A DNA stretch of 64,000 nucleotides, taken from NCBI RefSeq assembly GCF_004912155.1, contig NZ_STGX01000002.1, forward strand, positions 186,968-250,967. Direction: 5' to 3'. This DNA is from Glycomyces paridis. Lineage in GTDB: Bacteria > Actinomycetota > Actinomycetes > Mycobacteriales > Micromonosporaceae. Of the stretch, positions 36,266 through 44,047 are shown in pieces (positions within the stretch are counted from its first letter, which is position 1; every line of letters begins with the position of its first letter). The notes beneath the pieces were generated by a model. The model was not told where the DNA came from. It saw only the letters and a program-made list of their open reading frames with translations, and did not search any database. Position numbers and translations under genes: made by a program.

Positions 36266-36298
36266 GTGCCGGGCGGCCCTCCAGGAGCCGCCCGGCAC
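36266..36298 (+). terminator. Terminator after SDR gene
   Basis: A 12-bp perfect stem (36266-36277 with 36287-36298) lies 15 bases after the SDR stop codon. Confidence 0.65.
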
Positions 36299-36310
36299 GC
36301 GGGATTCCGC

Positions 36311-36345
36311 TTGTCCCCCAGTGCCTCCGGCCGTACGCTCCGGCC
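36311..36345 (+). promoter_or_regulatory. Promoter of leaderless GNAT gene
   Basis: TTGTCC (36311-36316), a 17-base spacer and TACGCT (36334-36339) end six bases before the ATG at 36346, with no ribosome site between. This predicts a leaderless mRNA. Confidence 0.5.
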
Positions 36346-36816
36346 ATGGACGCACCCCGCTTCACCCGCGCCTCGGCCGCCGACGCGGGCGAGATCCTCA
36401 CCCTCCAGCGTGCCGCGTACCTCACCGAGGCGCAGCTGTACGGCGACCCGTTCCTGCCGCCGCTGGTCGAGACGCTCGACGACGTCGCCGCGGCGATCGC
36501 CGGGACGCACGTGCTCGTCGGCGCCTCCGGCGGCCGGATCTGCGCGACGGGCCGCGCCCGCCAGGACGGCGCGACGCTCCGCCTGGGACGGTTCGCGGTG
36601 GCCCCCGACCTCCAGGGCCGCGGCCTCGGATCGGCCCTCGTCGCGGCCCTCGAAGCGCTCGCGGCGCCCGGCACCGAGCAGTTCGAACTCTTCACCGGGG
36701 CCCTGAGCGAACCGAACCTTCGCCTGTACGAACGCCTGGGCTACAAGGAGACCCACCGCGGCCCCGGGCGGCCCGGCATCGAACTGGTCTACCTGCGCAA
36801 GGTCCGAACAACGTGA
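36346..36816 (+). CDS. GNAT family N-acetyltransferase
   Basis: A 156-residue acetyl-CoA-dependent acetyltransferase. The CoA-binding motif A is visible (FAVAPDLQGRGLGSALVAALEAL, about 85-107), and the usual C-terminal strand is present (NLRLYERLGYKETHR). The acceptor is unknown. The start is leaderless, and it is convergent with a hypothetical gene one base beyond its stop. Confidence 0.9.
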   Translation: MDAPRFTRASAADAGEILTLQRAAYLTEAQLYGDPFLPPLVETLDDVAAAIAGTHVLVGASGGRICATGRARQDGATLRLGRFAVAPDLQGRGLGSALVAALEALAAPGTEQFELFTGALSEPNLRLYERLGYKETHRGPGRPGIELVYLRKVRTT

Positions 36817-36817
36817 A

Positions 36818-37417
36818 TCAGGCGCCTTCGCAGGCCGGGGAGTCGGGGTCGCCGTCGCGCTCCACCGCGAGTTCGGCGGCCTCGCCGAGGTGCGGCGGGA
36901 GCGCGTCGGCGTACCAGTAGCCGGGGCCGTCGTCGAGCGCGACGCCGTGGAGGCCCTGCAGGAACGCCGAGGTCGCCTCGTCCACGTAGAACACGTATAT
37001 CGCCGCTTGCAGCCCCGCGCTGTCGTCGGCGCCTACGGTCGTGCGGATCTCCCATTCGCCGTCGGCGTGGCGGTCGACCTCTTTGACGTAGAACGCGCCG
37101 CCGACTTCGGCGTTCGCGAACCACAGGGTGCGACCGTCGAGCTGCGGCGCGGTGCCGGAGAAGACGGCGCACCGCGGCACGGCCGCGCCGTCCGCGAGGT
37201 CGAAGGTGACGGGGATCGGGTCCGGCGTCTCGGCCGCGGCCGTCGCTTCCGCGACTCCGGGGCTCTCCTCGGTGTCCTGCACACCCTCCCAGAGCCGCAG
37301 GTCGGGGAACTGCCAGGTGAGCACGGCGACGGCGATGCCGAGGACGGAGAGGAACATCGCCGACGACCACCGCAGGAGGTGCCGCCGGGGGCGTGGCGCG
37401 GGGGGCATGTGGTCCAA
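36818..37417 (-). CDS. Membrane-anchored hypothetical protein
   Basis: A 199-residue protein with one N-terminal transmembrane segment (about 17-36, SAMFLSVLGIAVAVLTWQF) and an extracytoplasmic domain without a recognised family. The domain holds two Cys (near 83 and 196) and a run of aromatic residues. The start is TTG at 37417, supported by GGAG six bases upstream; an ATG three codons later is the alternative. Function unknown. Confidence 0.65.
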   Translation of the reverse strand: MDHMPPAPRPRRHLLRWSSAMFLSVLGIAVAVLTWQFPDLRLWEGVQDTEESPGVAEATAAAETPDPIPVTFDLADGAAVPRCAVFSGTAPQLDGRTLWFANAEVGGAFYVKEVDRHADGEWEIRTTVGADDSAGLQAAIYVFYVDEATSAFLQGLHGVALDDGPGYWYADALPPHLGEAAELAVERDGDPDSPACEGA

Positions 37418-37493
37418 GGTCGACTCCGAGGGGTGCGGGCAAGTGCGTCCAGTGTGCCCGGACGCTGCCAGTCCTCCACGGCCGCAAGCGTGT

Positions 37494-38195
37494 TCAGGGG
37501 TCGAGGAGGGCGAGGTGGGCCCGCAGGAGGCCTGCGGCCTCGAGCATGGCGAGGCCTCGGGTGTTGAGGCGGCGGCGCCAGGTGTCGAGGGAGGCCGCGA
37601 GGGCCTCGGTGTCGCCCGCGTCGCGGAGGCGCGCGATGACGGCGGCGATGTGCTCCAGGGGCTGCCCGCCGCGGCGCAGGAGGTGGGCGAGTTCGGCGTC
37701 GCGCACGTCGTCGGCGTCGAAGCGGCGGTGGCCGGTGGCGCGGTCGCGTTCGGGGGCGAGGATGCCCGCCTCCTCCCAGTTCCGCAGGGTCGCGGGGGTG
37801 ACGCGGAGGCGGCGGGCGAGTTCGCCGACGCTGAAGGGGGCCTGCACGGGTCGCGGTTCGGGTGCGGCGGTGAGGCGGTCGACGGCGGCGCGCACCGCTT
37901 CGAGGGTGCCGCGGTCGCGGAGCAGTTGCTCGTGGGCGCGGTCGACGATCATGAGGACGCCGTCGAGGTCGCCGTCCCCGGCGGCGTGCATGGCCTCGGC
38001 GGCGGTCGCGTGCCCGCAGGCGCGAACGAGCGCGAGGAACGTCCGCAGCGCAGAGGCGTGGAGTTCGGTGTAGACGCGGTAACCGCTGGGAGTGCGCCGC
38101 GCGGGCGGCAGCAGCCCGTCCCGCTCGTAGTTGCGGACCGCCTGGGTCGAGAGGCCGTGCTCGCGGGCGAGGTCGGCGGGTCGCAGGTTCACCAT
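37494..38195 (-). CDS. Double-MerR-domain regulator (TioE-like)
   Basis: A 233-residue regulator with two MerR-type helix-turn-helix domains. The first is at about 5-70 (LAREHGLSTQAVRNYERDGLLPPARR region) and the second at about 120-185 (VGELARRLRVTPATLRNWEEAGILAPERD region). This tandem layout is known from TioE-family proteins. A single polypeptide might bind an operator as a pseudo-dimer, which is inference. It is divergent from an erythromycin-esterase-like gene with 80 bases between. Confidence 0.88.
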   Translation of the reverse strand: MVNLRPADLAREHGLSTQAVRNYERDGLLPPARRTPSGYRVYTELHASALRTFLALVRACGHATAAEAMHAAGDGDLDGVLMIVDRAHEQLLRDRGTLEAVRAAVDRLTAAPEPRPVQAPFSVGELARRLRVTPATLRNWEEAGILAPERDRATGHRRFDADDVRDAELAHLLRRGGQPLEHIAAVIARLRDAGDTEALAASLDTWRRRLNTRGLAMLEAAGLLRAHLALLDP

Positions 38196-38275
38196 CGTTT
38201 GAGACTTTACAGAGGGCAGCCTAGGTCGGAGGCGATGAAAGGTTCAACCGTGTTCTCAACGATAGGTTTGAGGCC

Positions 38276-39289
38276 ATGACTCAGGACTTCCAGACCCTCA
38301 TCGGCGGCGTCGACGTGCTCGGGCTCGGCGAGCCCGTCCACGGGAGCGCCGCCTTCGGCCGGGCCCGCAACGAGGCCTTCGCGCTCCTCGCCGGGCTCGG
38401 CTTCCGCTCCTTCGCGCTGGAGACCGACCGGGTCGCCGCGTTCACTGTGGACGACTACGTGCGCAAGGGAGAAGGCGACCTCGACGCGGTGATGACCGAG
38501 GGCTTCACGCACGGGTTCGGCGCGTTCGCGGCGAACCGCGAACTCGTGGCGTGGATGCGGGCGTACAACGAGGAGCGTCCCGCGGCCGAGCGCCTGGCGT
38601 TCCACGGCGTCGACGCGCCGCTGGAGTTCACCGCCGCCAGCCCGCGGGCCGACCTCGAACACGTCCGCGACTACCTCGGGCTCGACCACGACATCGCGGC
38701 CCTGGCCGGGGACGACGAGCGGTGGAGCCGCGAGGAGGCCGTGCGCGACCCGGCCGCCTCTTCTGGAGACGCGCCGGAGGCCCGGGAGCTGCGGGTGATC
38801 GCCGACGACATGCGCTCCGCGCTGTACGCCGCCGCGCCCGAACGGATCGCGGCGACCTCGCCCGAGGCCTGGCACCGCGCGAGGACGCGCCTGAGCTCGG
38901 CGCTCGGCCTGCTGCGCTACCACCGCCAGGCCGCGCGGCGACTGGACGAGTCCGAGCGGTGGAGCCGCCTGTCGGGGGTCCGCGACGCCCTCATGGCCGA
39001 GAACCTGCTGGATATCCGTGCGGCCGAGGCGCCCCGCGGCCCGACCCTGCTCTCAGGGCACAACATCCACCTCCAACTACCCGAGAGCCGGATGGGCATG
39101 GCGGGCATGGACTTGCGGTGGAACGGCGTCGGCGCCGTCGCACGGGCGCTGCTGGGGAACCGGTACGCGTTCGTCGCCGGAAGCGAAGCGCCCGAGGGCC
39201 GGACCGGCGTTTGGGGGCTCAGAGCGTCGGAACCCGGCGAGGCGGCCCTCGAAGGGGCCGCGGCGGTCCTGCACGCCGAAGGGAGCTGA
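38276..39289 (+). CDS. Erythromycin esterase-like hydrolase
   Basis: A 337-residue protein of the erythromycin esterase (Ere)/succinoglycan-associated family. The N-terminal catalytic motif LGEPVHGSAAF carries the conserved Glu and His, followed by FRSFALETDR and GFTHGFGAF. A later segment, LSGHNIHLQ, holds further conserved His. Ere enzymes open macrolide lactones, but most family members have unknown substrates. It is adjacent to and divergent from the double-MerR regulator, which suggests inducible expression. A TAGGTT box stands seven bases before the ATG. Confidence 0.87.
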   Translation: MTQDFQTLIGGVDVLGLGEPVHGSAAFGRARNEAFALLAGLGFRSFALETDRVAAFTVDDYVRKGEGDLDAVMTEGFTHGFGAFAANRELVAWMRAYNEERPAAERLAFHGVDAPLEFTAASPRADLEHVRDYLGLDHDIAALAGDDERWSREEAVRDPAASSGDAPEARELRVIADDMRSALYAAAPERIAATSPEAWHRARTRLSSALGLLRYHRQAARRLDESERWSRLSGVRDALMAENLLDIRAAEAPRGPTLLSGHNIHLQLPESRMGMAGMDLRWNGVGAVARALLGNRYAFVAGSEAPEGRTGVWGLRASEPGEAALEGAAAVLHAEGS

Positions 39290-39330
39290 AGCCGCGAATC
39301 GGTTGCGGCGCAACGGAAGAACACACGTCG

Positions 39331-39353
39331 AAGGCCCCGCCTCGCGGGGCCTT
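39331..39353. terminator. Hairpin terminator shared by esterase gene and tRNA
   Basis: A 10-bp perfect stem (39331-39340 with 39344-39353) with a 3-base loop lies between the plus-strand esterase gene and the minus-strand tRNA. Confidence 0.75.
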
Positions 39354-39358
39354 CTCTG

Positions 39359-39432
39359 TAGGGCAGGCAGGACTTGAACCCGCGACCCAGGGATTATGAG
39401 TCCCCTGCTCTAACCAGCTGAGCTACTGCCCC
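39359..39432 (-). tRNA. tRNA-Met (anticodon CAU)
   Basis: A 74-base tRNA cloverleaf. The acceptor is GGGGCAG paired with CTGCCCT (one G-U), discriminator A; the D-arm is AGCTCAGCTGGTTAGAGC; the anticodon loop CTCATAA gives CAU; the T-loop is TTCAAGT. The 3' CCA is not encoded. The first base pair is not the C-A mismatch of initiator tRNA, so it is elongator Met, or less likely the lysidine-modified Ile(CAU) species. Confidence 0.9.
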
Positions 39433-39767
39433 GAGCGGGCAATATCGTCTCACACCGCACGGTCACGAAGTGGCCCCGGGGAGCAGCCGGTCGTAGGCCG
39501 GCGGCGCCGGAGCGCGTCGGGGGCCGCGGCGGCGGGCGTTTTCGGTAAGTTCACACCCGGCGAATAGTCCGGTAACGGCGCGGTGGAACACGGGTGAGGC
39601 CTTCGCGTGGCCGCCGGTAACATCTGAGCCACATTTGCAACGGTTCTATAACGAGGACTGCTCTTGTAAGCCAGGTCTCCTTAAGATGCGACTCACTCCC
39701 GCCGTTTCGTGTTTCTCGAACGTTGCACGAGGCGGGTGCCGATGCCCGAACCTCCCGAGGGGGCCCT
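39433..39767 (+). promoter_or_regulatory. livH upstream region and structured leader
   Basis: A 335-base gene-free region. A -10-like TATAAC stands at 39647-39652, predicting a leader of about 110 bases. The leader contains a bulged stem (CCCGCC 39698-39703 plus TCGTG 39707-39711, pairing with CACGAGGCGGG 39726-39736). A short CCTC/GGGG pairing overlaps the ribosome site at 39757-39763. These could control translation of livH; no known riboswitch class was recognised. Confidence 0.4.
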
Positions 39768-41147
39768 TTGAGACGAACAGTGTTGTTGATGTCGGCTGCG
39801 TTCGCCGGCCTGTTGCTGGGGTTGGGGGTGAACAGCAGCGCCGGAGCCCAGGAGGCGCTCGGCGTCCACGGCACGCTCGAAGACCAGCAGGACCAACCGG
39901 TCGCGGGCGTGACCATCACCGTCGCCGACGCCTCCGGCACCGAGATAGCCGCCGTCGAGAGCGGCGCCGACGGCGCGTGGGCGGTCGAACTCGACGCCGA
40001 GGGGACCTATGTGGTCACCCTCGACGAGTCCACACTGCCCGACGGCCTGCTGGTCCGCAACGGCCGGCCGCAGCTCGAAGTCGAGGTCAGCTCCAACCGG
40101 GCCGTCCTGTTCCCGCTCGACACCCAGCTCGCCGAAGGGGTCGAACCCCAGCAGCCCGGCGACGACGCGACCGACGCCGGAGGCGAGTCCGACTCGCCCG
40201 AGGAGGAGACCTCCGACGCCGACACCGAGGACGGCGAGCAGCTCGGCGCCATCGAGGACGAGGGCGGCTCCACCCGCGCCATCAGCCTCCTGGTCTCGGG
40301 CCTCCACTTCGGCCTCATGATCGCCCTCGCCGCGGTCGGCCTGTCCATGGTCTTCGGCACCACCGGGCTGACGAACTTCGCCCACGGCGACCTCATCACC
40401 TTCGGCGGGGTCATGGCCCTGATGTTCAACGTCGCCTTCGGGCTGCCGGTGTGGGTGGCCGCGATCCTCGCGGTGGCCCTAGGCGGCGCCTTCGGCTGGG
40501 CGCAGGACTTCGGCCTATGGGCGCCGCTGCGCCGCAAGGGCATCGGCCTGATCTCGATGATGATCATCTCGATCGGCCTGGCCCTGCTCATCCGCTTCGC
40601 CACGCTGTTCTTCTTCGGCGGCCAGCGCGAGCGCTACAACGAGTACGTCGGCCAGAAGCCCTGGGACCTCGGCTGGCTCGTGATCGCGCCCAAGGAGGTC
40701 GTCACCGGGATCATCGCGCTCGTCGTGTGCGTCGCGGTGGCGCTGGCGCTCCTGTTCACCAGGCTCGGCAAGGCCACCCGCGCGGTGGCCGACAACCCGG
40801 CGCTCGCGGAGTCCACCGGCATCGACGTCAACCAGGTGATCCGCCTGGTGTGGACGATCGGCGGCGCGCTCGCGGCCATGTCGGGCGTGTTCCTGTCGAT
40901 CAGCGACGGCGTCAAGTTCGACATGGGCCAGCACCTGCTGCTCCTGGTCTTCGCCGCGGTCGTCCTCGGCGGGCTCGGCACGGCCTTCGGAGCGTTCATC
41001 GGCTCGATGCTCATCGGCGTGTTCGTCCAGATGTCGACCCTCGTCATCGCGCCCGAGCTGAAGTACGTCGGCGCCCTCGCGGTGCTCATCATCATCATGC
41101 TCACCCGGCCCCAGGGCATCCTGGGCCGCCGCGAGCGAATCGGTTAG
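39768..41147 (+). CDS. livH: Branched-chain amino acid ABC permease LivH with exported N-terminal domain
   Basis: A 459-residue protein. A signal peptide (1-28) is followed by a carboxypeptidase-regulatory-like beta-sandwich (about 32-115, GVHGTLEDQQDQPVAGVTI region), then an acidic linker (about 115-165) rich in Asp/Glu. From residue 170 on comes a LivH permease with the family motif GTTGLTNFAHGD. Ordinary LivH proteins are about 290-310 residues, so the first 170 are extra. The start is TTG at 39768, with GAGGGGG four bases upstream; an ATG at 39723 is an alternative. It is first in livHMGF. Confidence 0.88.
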   Translation: MRRTVLLMSAAFAGLLLGLGVNSSAGAQEALGVHGTLEDQQDQPVAGVTITVADASGTEIAAVESGADGAWAVELDAEGTYVVTLDESTLPDGLLVRNGRPQLEVEVSSNRAVLFPLDTQLAEGVEPQQPGDDATDAGGESDSPEEETSDADTEDGEQLGAIEDEGGSTRAISLLVSGLHFGLMIALAAVGLSMVFGTTGLTNFAHGDLITFGGVMALMFNVAFGLPVWVAAILAVALGGAFGWAQDFGLWAPLRRKGIGLISMMIISIGLALLIRFATLFFFGGQRERYNEYVGQKPWDLGWLVIAPKEVVTGIIALVVCVAVALALLFTRLGKATRAVADNPALAESTGIDVNQVIRLVWTIGGALAAMSGVFLSISDGVKFDMGQHLLLLVFAAVVLGGLGTAFGAFIGSMLIGVFVQMSTLVIAPELKYVGALAVLIIIMLTRPQGILGRRERIG

Positions 41148-41158
41148 GGGGCGACGAC

Positions 41159-42202
41159 ATGGATTGGCACTTCGTATTCAGCCAGGCGCTCACACAGGCC
41201 ATCGGGCCGACGATGCTCGTGTACGCGCTCGCGGCCATCGGCCTGAACCTCCAGTTCGGGTACACGGGCCTGCTCAACTTCGGCCAGGCCGCGTTCGCCG
41301 CGATGGGCGCGTACGGCCTCGCGATCGGCGTGGTCGTGCTCGACCTGCCGTTCTGGTGGGGCATCGGGCTCGGGCTCGCCTCGGCGGTCGTCCTGGCGCT
41401 GCTCCTGGGCATCCCGACGCTGCGGCTGCGCGCCGACTACCTGGCGATCGTGACGATCGCCGCGGCCGAGATCGTGCGGCGCACCGCGCGGGCCACGGGC
41501 CTGTCGGAGTACACCGGCGGCTCGGACGGCATGCGCGGGTTCTCCGAGCCGTTCTTCGCGATGAACCCCTACCCCTCGGAGGCGACCTGGACGTTCCTGT
41601 TCGCCTCCATGGACGGCGGGCGGCTCAAGCTCGACTTCCTCCTGTTCGACCTCCAGTACTCCAACCGCGACCTGTGGGTCATGACCGTCGGGTGGGTCCT
41701 GGTCGCGTTCTTCCTGGTCCTGCTGGGCCTGCTGGTGCGCAGCCCGTGGGGCCGGGTCCTCAAGGGCATCCGCGAGGACGAGGAGGCGGTGCGGAGCCTG
41801 GGCAAGAACGTGTTCGCGTACAAGATGCAGGCGCTGGTCATCGGCGGCCTCATCGGCGCGGTGGCCGGGTTCCTGTTCGCGCTCAGCCGCGCGAACGTGC
41901 AGCCCGACACGTTCATCACCGACTTCACCTTCTACCTGTACGTGATCATCATCCTCGGCGGCGCGGCCCGGCTCTTCGGGCCCGTGCTCGGCGCGGCCCT
42001 GTTCTGGTTCCTCTACAGCTTCCTGTCGCAGGGCCTGAACCAGGGCATCCGCTCCGGCGCCATCCCCGAGGACTGGCTGAGCGCCACCCAGGTGGGACCG
42101 CTCGTGTTCTTCCTGGTGGGCCTGAGCATGGTCCTGCTGCTGATCTACCGGCCGCAGGGCATCCTCGGCGACCGAAGGGAGCTGACGCTCGATGTCCGAT
42201 AG
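41159..42202 (+). CDS. livM: Branched-chain amino acid ABC permease LivM
   Basis: A 347-residue permease with about eight hydrophobic segments and the LivM motifs LQFGYTGLLNFGQAAFAAMGAY and GIREDEEAVRSLGKN (cytoplasmic EAA-like loop). The ATG at 41159 follows the livH stop by 11 bases and uses AGGGGG at the stop as ribosome site. Its 3' end overlaps livG by 11 bases, so the genes are co-translated. Confidence 0.94.
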   Translation: MDWHFVFSQALTQAIGPTMLVYALAAIGLNLQFGYTGLLNFGQAAFAAMGAYGLAIGVVVLDLPFWWGIGLGLASAVVLALLLGIPTLRLRADYLAIVTIAAAEIVRRTARATGLSEYTGGSDGMRGFSEPFFAMNPYPSEATWTFLFASMDGGRLKLDFLLFDLQYSNRDLWVMTVGWVLVAFFLVLLGLLVRSPWGRVLKGIREDEEAVRSLGKNVFAYKMQALVIGGLIGAVAGFLFALSRANVQPDTFITDFTFYLYVIIILGGAARLFGPVLGAALFWFLYSFLSQGLNQGIRSGAIPEDWLSATQVGPLVFFLVGLSMVLLLIYRPQGILGDRRELTLDVR

Positions 42203-43085
42203 CGAGGAGGCCGTGACGGCCGAGGAGCAGCCGAGTACGGTCCCTGCCGGGATCGCCGCGGCCCGCGCGGCGCTGGCGGACGTGCCGGCAGAGCCCGGCG
42301 TGCCGAAGCTCGACCCGATCCTCAACGCCACCGGGGTGCGCCGCGCGTTCGGCGGCCTGGTGGCGGTCGACGTGGCGCACCTGGAGGTCCAGCGGGGGGC
42401 GATCACCGCCCTCATCGGACCGAACGGCGCGGGCAAGACCACGTTCTTCAACCTGCTCACCGGTTTCGACCGGCCGAACCGCGGGGAGTGGGTGTTCGAC
42501 GGGCGCCGCGCCGACCGGATGCGCTCGTACCAGGTGGCGCGGGCGGGCATGGTCCGCACGTTCCAGCTCACGAAGGCGCTCACGCGCATGACCGTCATGG
42601 ACAACATGCTCATCGGCGCCGCCGACCAGGTCGGCGAGGGCTTCTGGGCCGGGCTCGTCCATCCCCTGTGGAAGCGGCAGGAGGCGGCCAACCGCGAGAA
42701 GGCGCTGGTGCTCCTGGAGCGGTTCAAGCTCATCGACAAGCGCGACGACTACGCGGGCGAGCTCTCGGGCGGCCAGCGCAAGCTCCTGGAGATGGCGCGG
42801 GCGCTCATGCTCAACCCGCGCATGGTCATGCTCGACGAGCCGATGGCCGGGGTGAACCCGGCGCTGAAGCAGTCGCTGCTGGAGCACATCAAGGACCTCC
42901 GCGAGGAGGGCATGACGGTGCTGTTCGTGGAGCACGACATGGACATGGTCCACGAGATCGCGGACTGGGTCGCGGTGATGGCCGCCGGGGAGCTCATCAC
43001 GGAGGGCACGCCGGACCAGATCTCGGCGGACCGGCGGGTCATCGACGCCTACCTGGGCGCGCACCACGACGCGGCCGAGCGATAG
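42192..43085 (+). CDS. livG: Branched-chain amino acid ABC ATPase LivG
   Basis: A 297-residue ABC ATPase. Walker A GPNGAGKTT is near residue 77, the signature LSGGQRK is near 194, and Walker B MLDEPMAGVNP follows, where LivG normally has MAGLNP. An N-terminal 45-residue extension is not conserved. It pairs with LivF to energise the LivHM permease. Confidence 0.94.
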   Translation: MSDSEEAVTAEEQPSTVPAGIAAARAALADVPAEPGVPKLDPILNATGVRRAFGGLVAVDVAHLEVQRGAITALIGPNGAGKTTFFNLLTGFDRPNRGEWVFDGRRADRMRSYQVARAGMVRTFQLTKALTRMTVMDNMLIGAADQVGEGFWAGLVHPLWKRQEAANREKALVLLERFKLIDKRDDYAGELSGGQRKLLEMARALMLNPRMVMLDEPMAGVNPALKQSLLEHIKDLREEGMTVLFVEHDMDMVHEIADWVAVMAAGELITEGTPDQISADRRVIDAYLGAHHDAAER

Positions 43086-43093
43086 GAGGCAAC

Positions 43094-43936
43094 GTGTCTG
43101 ACAGTGCAACCGACAGCGAGAAGGGCATCGGCCCCACCGGGGTACCGATCGACGAGACCGCGGAGTCCTCGACCGAGGTGTGCTCGCGCGAGGGGCACCT
43201 CGCCGCCTCGGGCGAGGCGCTGCTGCGGGCCGACGAGGTGACGGCCGGGTACCTGCCCGGCGTGTCGATCCTCAACGGCACGGACCTGTACGCGAACGAG
43301 GGCGAGCTCGTCGGCATCATCGGCCCGAACGGGGCCGGGAAGTCGACGCTCCTCAAGGCCATGTTCGGGCTCGTCTCGGTCACCTCCGGGACGGTGGAGC
43401 TGCGCGGGGAGAACATCACCAACCGCAAGGCCCACCAGCTCGTCCCGCTCGGGGTGGGCTTCGTGCCGCAGACGAACAACGTGTTCCCGACGCTCACGGT
43501 CGAGGAGAACCTCGAAATGGGGGTCTTCCTGCGGCCCAAGGCGTTCAGGCGGCGGTTCGGGTTCGTGACCGACCTGTTCCCGATCCTCGGCGAGCGGCGC
43601 ACGCAGCGCGCGGGCTCGCTCTCGGGCGGCGAGCGGCAGATGGTGGCGATGGGCCGGGCGCTCATGATGGAGCCGACCGTGCTGCTGCTCGACGAGCCTT
43701 CGGCGGGGCTGTCCCCGGCGATGCAGGACGAGGTCTTCTTCAACACGAAGCAGATCAACTCGACGGGGGTGACGGTGGTGATGGTCGAGCAGAACGCCCG
43801 GCGCTGCCTCCAGATCTGCGACCGCGGCTACGTCCTCGACCAGGGCCGCAGCGCCTACACCGGGCCCGGCGACGGGCTCATCGACGACCCGAAGGTCGTG
43901 GAGCTGTACCTGGGGACGCTCGGCCACGCCGGCTGA
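43094..43936 (+). CDS. livF: Branched-chain amino acid ABC ATPase LivF
   Basis: A 280-residue ABC ATPase. Walker A GPNGAGKST is near residue 77, the signature LSGGERQMVAMGRALM is present, and Walker B is LLLDEPSAGLSP. Like LivG it has a non-conserved acidic extension (about 50 residues) in front of the ATPase domain. The GTG at 43094 is preceded by TAGGAGG. It is the last gene of livHMGF and is followed by a hairpin. Confidence 0.94.
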   Translation: MSDSATDSEKGIGPTGVPIDETAESSTEVCSREGHLAASGEALLRADEVTAGYLPGVSILNGTDLYANEGELVGIIGPNGAGKSTLLKAMFGLVSVTSGTVELRGENITNRKAHQLVPLGVGFVPQTNNVFPTLTVEENLEMGVFLRPKAFRRRFGFVTDLFPILGERRTQRAGSLSGGERQMVAMGRALMMEPTVLLLDEPSAGLSPAMQDEVFFNTKQINSTGVTVVMVEQNARRCLQICDRGYVLDQGRSAYTGPGDGLIDDPKVVELYLGTLGHAG

Positions 43937-43946
43937 GCGTCCACGG

Positions 43947-43980
43947 CGAACGCCCGGGTCCTCACGGACCCGGGCGTTCG
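43947..43980 (+). terminator. livHMGF terminator
   Basis: A 15-bp perfect stem (43947-43961 with 43966-43980) with a 4-base loop is followed by TGGTTTCT on the plus strand, directly after livF. Confidence 0.8.
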
Positions 43981-43995
43981 TGGTTTCTAGCGAAG

Positions 43996-44034
43996 GGGAA
44001 GGCCCCCGGGTCCTGTGGTCCCGGGGGCCTTCCC
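43996..44034 (-). terminator. livJ terminator
   Basis: A 15-bp perfect stem (43996-44010 with 44020-44034) lies downstream of livJ on the minus strand. Confidence 0.75.
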
Positions 44035-44047
44035 TATGCGTTCAGGG

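Noticed and set aside
39359-39432. Initiator tRNA-Met
   Set aside because: The first acceptor pair is G-U rather than a C-A mismatch, and the anticodon stem lacks the three consecutive G-C pairs in initiator form.
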